Positions 59,974 through 64,000 of a stretch of 64,000 nt of DNA are shown piece by piece (position 1 is the first letter of the stretch; the number at the start of each line of letters is the position of its first letter). Both the position numbers and the translations under genes were made by a program. This DNA is from Sporanaerobium hydrogeniformans (lineage in GTDB: Bacteria; Bacillota; Clostridia; Lachnospirales; Cellulosilyticaceae): positions 248,001-312,000 of the forward strand of contig NZ_PEDL01000001.1 of NCBI RefSeq assembly GCF_002735925.1. Direction: 5' to 3'. Under the pieces are notes generated by a model, which did not search any database, had not been told where the DNA came from, and saw nothing but the letters and a program-made list of their open reading frames with translations.

Positions 59974-60447
59974 ATGGCAAAATCAAAATATGAAACTCAT
60001 GTATTACCAAGATTGGTTGAGATTGAAGGGTGGGCTAGGGATGGCCTTACTGATGAACAAATAACTAAGAATTTAGGAATTAGCATTCAGACATTTTATA
60101 CGTACAAGGTTAAGTATATTGAGTTTTTTGAGTCCTTAAAAAGAGGAAAAGAGGTAGTTGATCGAGAAGTAGAAAATGCACTTCTTAAAAGAGCTCTCGG
60201 ATACAGTTATCAAGAAGTTACTAGAGAGCCAGTATTAAATTCTGATACAGGGAAGTATGAATTGCAGCCTACAAAAGTAGTAACTAAAGAAATAGCTCCT
60301 GATACTACGGCACAAATATTCTGGTTAAAGAATAGAAAGCCAGAAGAATGGAGAGATAAAAAAGATATAGAGCATAGTGGAAATGTAAATAACCCATATG
60401 CTAATCTAACCGAAGAACAGCTTCTAAAAATCGCAAAAGGTGGCTAA
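59974..60447 (+). CDS. terS: Terminase small subunit
   Basis: 157 residues. The N-terminal HTH reads EIEGWARDGLTDEQITKNLGI and SIQTFYTYKVKY, followed by a helical oligomerisation part. The end has FWLKNRKPEEWRDKKDIEHSG, a pattern seen in small terminases of Firmicutes phages. It recognises phage DNA for packaging by TerL. The start at 59974 follows AAAGGAG. 144 bases without gene signals separate it from TerL. Confidence 0.85.
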   Translation: MAKSKYETHVLPRLVEIEGWARDGLTDEQITKNLGISIQTFYTYKVKYIEFFESLKRGKEVVDREVENALLKRALGYSYQEVTREPVLNSDTGKYELQPTKVVTKEIAPDTTAQIFWLKNRKPEEWRDKKDIEHSGNVNNPYANLTEEQLLKIAKGG

Positions 60448-60591
60448 AAAGCATATAAATACTAAACTTTATACATTCTAAGTAAATTTGATTTTAAGAA
60501 AGCTTGTAAAATCAGCGTTTAGTTAAAAATAGTAACCACATATAACAAAAAATTATCTTTGGTGATTGACTTATGTAGGAGGTAAATACAT

Positions 60592-62028
60592 GTGCAAAAC
60601 ATAGATAAAAATATAATAACTTTAGGAGCTAAGATAGAACTTGCAAAACGTAGGTTCTTTTTTTATTGCCAGCTTAAAGCACCTAAGTTTTACAAAGATG
60701 ATAGACCATTTCTTATAGAGTTATGTGACACACTACAAAGCTTCTATGAAGCACAAGATGAGCAAGTCCTTATTGTTAATATGCCACCAAGGCATGGAAA
60801 GAGTCGTACAGCTTCTTTGTTTGTTGAGTGGATGTTTGGTAAGAACCAACAAGAGAAGGTTATGACAGGTTCTTATAATGACACCTTATCAACTACCTTT
60901 GCAAAGTCTGTAAGAAATTCCATACAAGAAGAAAAAGCCGATATCCTTAAGCCCGTGTTTAGTGATGTGTTTCCGGGTGTAAGAGTTAAGCGTGGGGATG
61001 GATCTATGAGCCTATGGTCATTAGAAGGTGGATACAATAACTATCTGGCCACATCACCAGGAGGAACAGCCACAGGATTTGGAGCTTCTATCATGATAAT
61101 AGACGACTTAATCAAAAGTGCTAAAGAAGCCTACAATGAAAATGTATTAGAAGGTCATTGGGATTGGTTTACTAACACAATGCTTTCACGTCTTGAAGAA
61201 GGCGGAAAGATTATTATAATCATGACTAGATGGGCAAGTGGTGATCTAGCAGGTAAGGCCCAGGAGCATTTCAAGGAACAAGGCATTAAAGTTAAACACA
61301 TAAACATGAAGGCTGTACAATCTGATGGGTCTATGCTTTGTAGTGAGATACTTTCTAAGAAATCTTACGACATGAAAGTTAAGGCAATGGGTGAGGATAT
61401 AGCAAGTGCAAACTATCAGCAGGAACCAATAGACCTTAAAGGCTGCCTATATAGTAGCTTTAAAACCTATATACAGTTGCCTAAGGATGATAAAGGTAAT
61501 TTACTATTTACACGTATATCATCCTATAGTGACACAGCAGATGAAGGCTCAGACTATTTATGCAACATTATCTACGGTGAGTATAACAAAGAGGCTTATA
61601 TTTTAGATATTTATTACACCAAGGATCCTATGGAGACTACAGAAGAAGAAACAGCTAGAAGGCTTTACCAGAATAGCGTAAATGTATCCACTATTGAAAG
61701 CAATAATGGTGGTAGAGGATTTGCTAGAGCTGTAGAAAGGATATTAAGAGAGAAGTTTGGTAGTAATAAAACTAAAATCAAATGGTTTCACCAAAGCCAA
61801 AATAAGAACGCCCGTATACTTAGTAATGCTACCTGGGTTATGGATCATATTTATTATCCAGTAAATTGGAGAGATAGATGGCCAGAGTACTATAAGGCCA
61901 TGACTAAATATCAAAGAGAAGGTAAAAACAAAAATGATGATGCTCCTGATGCCACAACTGGAGTTGCCGAGGCATTTAATAAGTGTTCAGGTGGTATTTC
62001 AGTATTAAAGCCAAAAGAGAGGAGGTAG
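60592..62028 (+). CDS. terL: Terminase large subunit
   Basis: 478 residues. Walker A is MPPRHGKSRTAS and Walker B IMIIDDLIK. The nuclease part has Asp in SYSDTADEG and DDAPDATTG. It is the packaging motor and headful nuclease. GTG at 60592 is used: AGGAGG is upstream, and an ATG overlapping it by two bases (60590) is in a frame that stops after four codons. Confidence 0.93.
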   Translation: MQNIDKNIITLGAKIELAKRRFFFYCQLKAPKFYKDDRPFLIELCDTLQSFYEAQDEQVLIVNMPPRHGKSRTASLFVEWMFGKNQQEKVMTGSYNDTLSTTFAKSVRNSIQEEKADILKPVFSDVFPGVRVKRGDGSMSLWSLEGGYNNYLATSPGGTATGFGASIMIIDDLIKSAKEAYNENVLEGHWDWFTNTMLSRLEEGGKIIIIMTRWASGDLAGKAQEHFKEQGIKVKHINMKAVQSDGSMLCSEILSKKSYDMKVKAMGEDIASANYQQEPIDLKGCLYSSFKTYIQLPKDDKGNLLFTRISSYSDTADEGSDYLCNIIYGEYNKEAYILDIYYTKDPMETTEEETARRLYQNSVNVSTIESNNGGRGFARAVERILREKFGSNKTKIKWFHQSQNKNARILSNATWVMDHIYYPVNWRDRWPEYYKAMTKYQREGKNKNDDAPDATTGVAEAFNKCSGGISVLKPKERR

Positions 62029-62031
62029 GCA

Positions 62032-63438
62032 ATGCCAGCAATAGAGTTAGAACAATTTAAAAAGATTTTAGAACGCTATAAAAATGGACATGATGAGTAT
62101 ATTAAGCAATGCAAAGTAGCGAGAATGTACTATGCACACAAGAATGATATATTAAGTGATTCAGCTCCAGCTAATAGAAACAAGCAAAAAGAAGATAATC
62201 CTTTAAGAGCAGCTGACAATAGAATCCCTCATGATTACCATGCTCAACTTGTAAATCAAAAAGCATCTTATTTATTCTCATATCCGCCTACGTTTGATGT
62301 AGGGAAGAAAGAGCTTAATGAGAAGATTAAGAAGATGCTGGGAGACAATTACGAGAAGTATTGTAATGAACTTTGTGTAGATGCTTCTAATTATCGCAAT
62401 GCATGGCTGCATGTATGGAAGGATAGCGATAGTAAAGAATTTAAGTATGCACCGGTTAATCCTATTCAAGTCATTCCTATTTACTCAAATGGATTGATTA
62501 AGGACTTAGCTGCAGTTATTCGTGTTTACTCAGAATACTTTGATGATGGTAGTACGTATTCAACAAACAACTATTACACAGTATATGAGTATTGGGATAA
62601 AGAGGGATGTACTACATTTCGCAAGAAACAGAATGCTATTAGCTTGAATGATATTGAAAGCATTAATCGATTTGTTTCAGTCAATATTGATACTGGTGAG
62701 AGCACAGAAAGTAATTATTATCAACATGATTTTGGAGAGGTACCATTTATTGAGTTTCCCAATAATAACATCAAAGATAGTGACTTAACTAAGATTAAAC
62801 CATTTATTGATGTTATGGATAACGTATTAAGTGGGTATGTTAATGATATTGATGACATTCAGCAGCTCATATGGGTACTTACTAACTATGGAGGTACTGA
62901 TTTAGATGAGTTCAGAAAAGACTTAAAGAAATATAAGGCTATCAACATGGAAAGTATGGGAGCTGATGATAAGTCAGGAGTTCAAACGATAGCTGTTGAT
63001 ATTCCAGTAGAAGCGAGAAACAAGCTTTTAGAAATTTGTAGAAAACAAATCTATGAACAAGGGCAAGGACTAGACCCTCATCCAGAAGGTGGTTATTCGA
63101 ATAGCTCAGGAGAAGCACTTAAATTCATGTATGCACCACTTGAACTAAAGGCATCACTCATGGAAATTGAGTTTAGACCAGGCTTTAATAAACTCATTAG
63201 GCTCATGGCAAAGAGTCTAGGAAAGAACGAATATTTTTCCATTAATCAAACATGGACTAGAAACTCTATAAAGAATGAGTTAGAGGCTTCTCAAATTGCT
63301 CAAAATAGTTTCGGTGTTATATCTAGAAGAACACTCTTAAAGAATCATCCATGGGTGGAAGATGTAGAGCAAGAACTCATTTACCTTGAGGAACAGGAGC
63401 CAGATCAGGAGCCTCCACTAATAGGTGGTGGTAGTTAA
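62032..63438 (+). CDS. Portal protein (SPP1 gp6 type)
   Basis: 468 residues. The N-terminal MYYAHKNDILSD and DNRIPHDYHAQLVNQKASYLF are typical of SPP1-type portals (Phage_prot_Gp6). VPFIEFPNNN and, towards the end, FRPGFNKLIRLMAKSL follow. It forms the DNA entry channel of the capsid. It starts 4 bases after terL and overlaps the next gene by one base (TAATG). Confidence 0.92.
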   Translation: MPAIELEQFKKILERYKNGHDEYIKQCKVARMYYAHKNDILSDSAPANRNKQKEDNPLRAADNRIPHDYHAQLVNQKASYLFSYPPTFDVGKKELNEKIKKMLGDNYEKYCNELCVDASNYRNAWLHVWKDSDSKEFKYAPVNPIQVIPIYSNGLIKDLAAVIRVYSEYFDDGSTYSTNNYYTVYEYWDKEGCTTFRKKQNAISLNDIESINRFVSVNIDTGESTESNYYQHDFGEVPFIEFPNNNIKDSDLTKIKPFIDVMDNVLSGYVNDIDDIQQLIWVLTNYGGTDLDEFRKDLKKYKAINMESMGADDKSGVQTIAVDIPVEARNKLLEICRKQIYEQGQGLDPHPEGGYSNSSGEALKFMYAPLELKASLMEIEFRPGFNKLIRLMAKSLGKNEYFSINQTWTRNSIKNELEASQIAQNSFGVISRRTLLKNHPWVEDVEQELIYLEEQEPDQEPPLIGGGS

Positions 63439-64000
63439 TGGATAATCATACTTATTGGATTAAAAGGCAAGAGGCTAAATATCTAGCTGGAGAAAAACTT
63501 ATTACAGATTACTATAAGGGTTTGGAAAAAGCTTTTAAGCAAGCACAAAAGGAAATCACTAACGTAGTTAATGCTTTTTATATTCGTTATGCAAATGAAA
63601 ATAATGTTACCTTTCAAGAAGCACAGAAGCTTTTAACACGTGCAGAGATAGGGGAGCTTCAAGAGTTTATTGACATGGCTAAAGAATATATGGGAGAGTA
63701 TAACCTTGAACTTAATAACATGTCAATAAAGGCAAGAATAACCAGGTATGAAGCACTTCAAAAGCAAATAGATGTCGTATTGCAAAAACTCTATGCTACT
63801 GAATATGAACAAAAAGGTAGAGAGATTTTGCAAAATGCTTATACAGAGTCCTATTACCGAACTTGGTGGAATATAGATTGTTATAAGGGATTTCATTCAG
63901 AATTTGCTCAGATTAATCCAGTGCTTATTGATGAGCTTATTAACTACCCATTTAATGGGGCCAATTATTCTGCTAGGTTGTGGAAACAAAAGGATCATAT
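63438..64000 (+). CDS. Minor head protein (SPP1 gp7 / MuF type), partial
   Basis: The reading frame starts at 63438 and is still open at the window end (187 codons visible). It begins MDNHTYWIKRQEAKYLAGEK; helical stretches such as ALQKQIDVVLQKLYATEYEQ follow. This layout and its place after the portal match the SPP1 gp7-like head morphogenesis family. The C-terminal MuF domain would lie beyond 64000. Confidence 0.8.
   Translation, partial: MDNHTYWIKRQEAKYLAGEKLITDYYKGLEKAFKQAQKEITNVVNAFYIRYANENNVTFQEAQKLLTRAEIGELQEFIDMAKEYMGEYNLELNNMSIKARITRYEALQKQIDVVLQKLYATEYEQKGREILQNAYTESYYRTWWNIDCYKGFHSEFAQINPVLIDELINYPFNGANYSARLWKQKDH

Larger units (their letters stand above)
41753..64000. mobile_element. 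Prophage, left part (siphovirus-like, SPP1-type packaging/head genes)
   Basis: The order is integrase, repressor and early regulators, replication, nuclease and late regulator, terminase, portal, minor head. It reads as a complete temperate phage up to the window edge, with tail, lysis and attR expected beyond 64000. Head genes are of the SPP1 kind, suggesting a long-tailed phage. One gene in the replication region carries an in-frame stop, so the element might be slightly decayed. Confidence 0.93.

Overview
The window is a low-GC, Firmicutes-type chromosome segment. AT-rich codons, purine-rich Shine-Dalgarno sites and frequent GTG and TTG starts point to an anaerobic clostridial fermenter, and the gene style resembles Lachnospiraceae/Cellulosilyticum. 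That placement is an inference from gene style only. It falls into three parts: a deoxyhexose/polyol catabolic island with a bacterial microcompartment (about 0.5-36.5 kb), a short housekeeping stretch ending in smpB and ssrA (36.6-41.75 kb), and the left half of a prophage integrated at the 3' end of ssrA (41.75 kb to the window end).

The island begins right after the 3' end of rnr (RNase R). A DeoR regulator precedes one long operon. This operon encodes an L-fuculose/rhamnulose-1-phosphate class II aldolase, a GlcG/HbpS-like protein, a CoA-acylating aldehyde dehydrogenase, a zinc alcohol dehydrogenase, four BMC-H shell proteins, PduL, a BMC-P vertex protein, a PduS-like Fe-S flavoprotein and a PduT-like shell protein. 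Rhamnulokinase, a LacI regulator, a chemoreceptor (opposite strand) and L-rhamnose isomerase follow. No B12-dependent or glycyl-radical diol dehydratase is encoded in the window. The parts therefore fit a compartment that disposes of lactaldehyde from the aldolase directly (lactyl-CoA to lactyl-phosphate on one arm, 1,2-propanediol on the other). Four enzymes carry short amphipathic helices of the encapsulation-peptide kind.

Next come a response regulator, a sensor kinase and a membrane-anchored sugar-binding protein in overlapping reading frames, then a complete ribose/rhamnose-type ABC importer. A second catabolic operon encodes a class II bisphosphate aldolase, a LacI regulator, an FGGY kinase, a zinc polyol dehydrogenase, a PfkB kinase, an aldo-keto reductase, a FucU/RbsD mutarotase and an aldose epimerase. 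Two palindromic operators flank the LacI gene. A divergent AraR-like repressor and fucI-fucU complete the fucose arm, with GGTATA/TATACC operators between them. Polysaccharide deacetylase, amidase, MgtC, NADH oxidase/CoA-disulfide reductase and a BFD-like protein precede smpB and ssrA.

The prophage starts at the last base of ssrA. It has a large serine recombinase whose C-terminus is read from ssrA antisense sequence and whose promoter carries a LexA-like box. A CI-like repressor, small HTH regulators, Rha and AntA antirepressors, an HNH/NUMOD endonuclease, an SNF2 helicase, a primase-helicase and an SSB-tip protein follow. Near the end are a repeat-rich non-coding region, a VRR-NUC nuclease, an ArpU-like regulator, TerS, TerL, portal and a truncated minor head protein at the window edge. 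The right attachment site lies outside the window.
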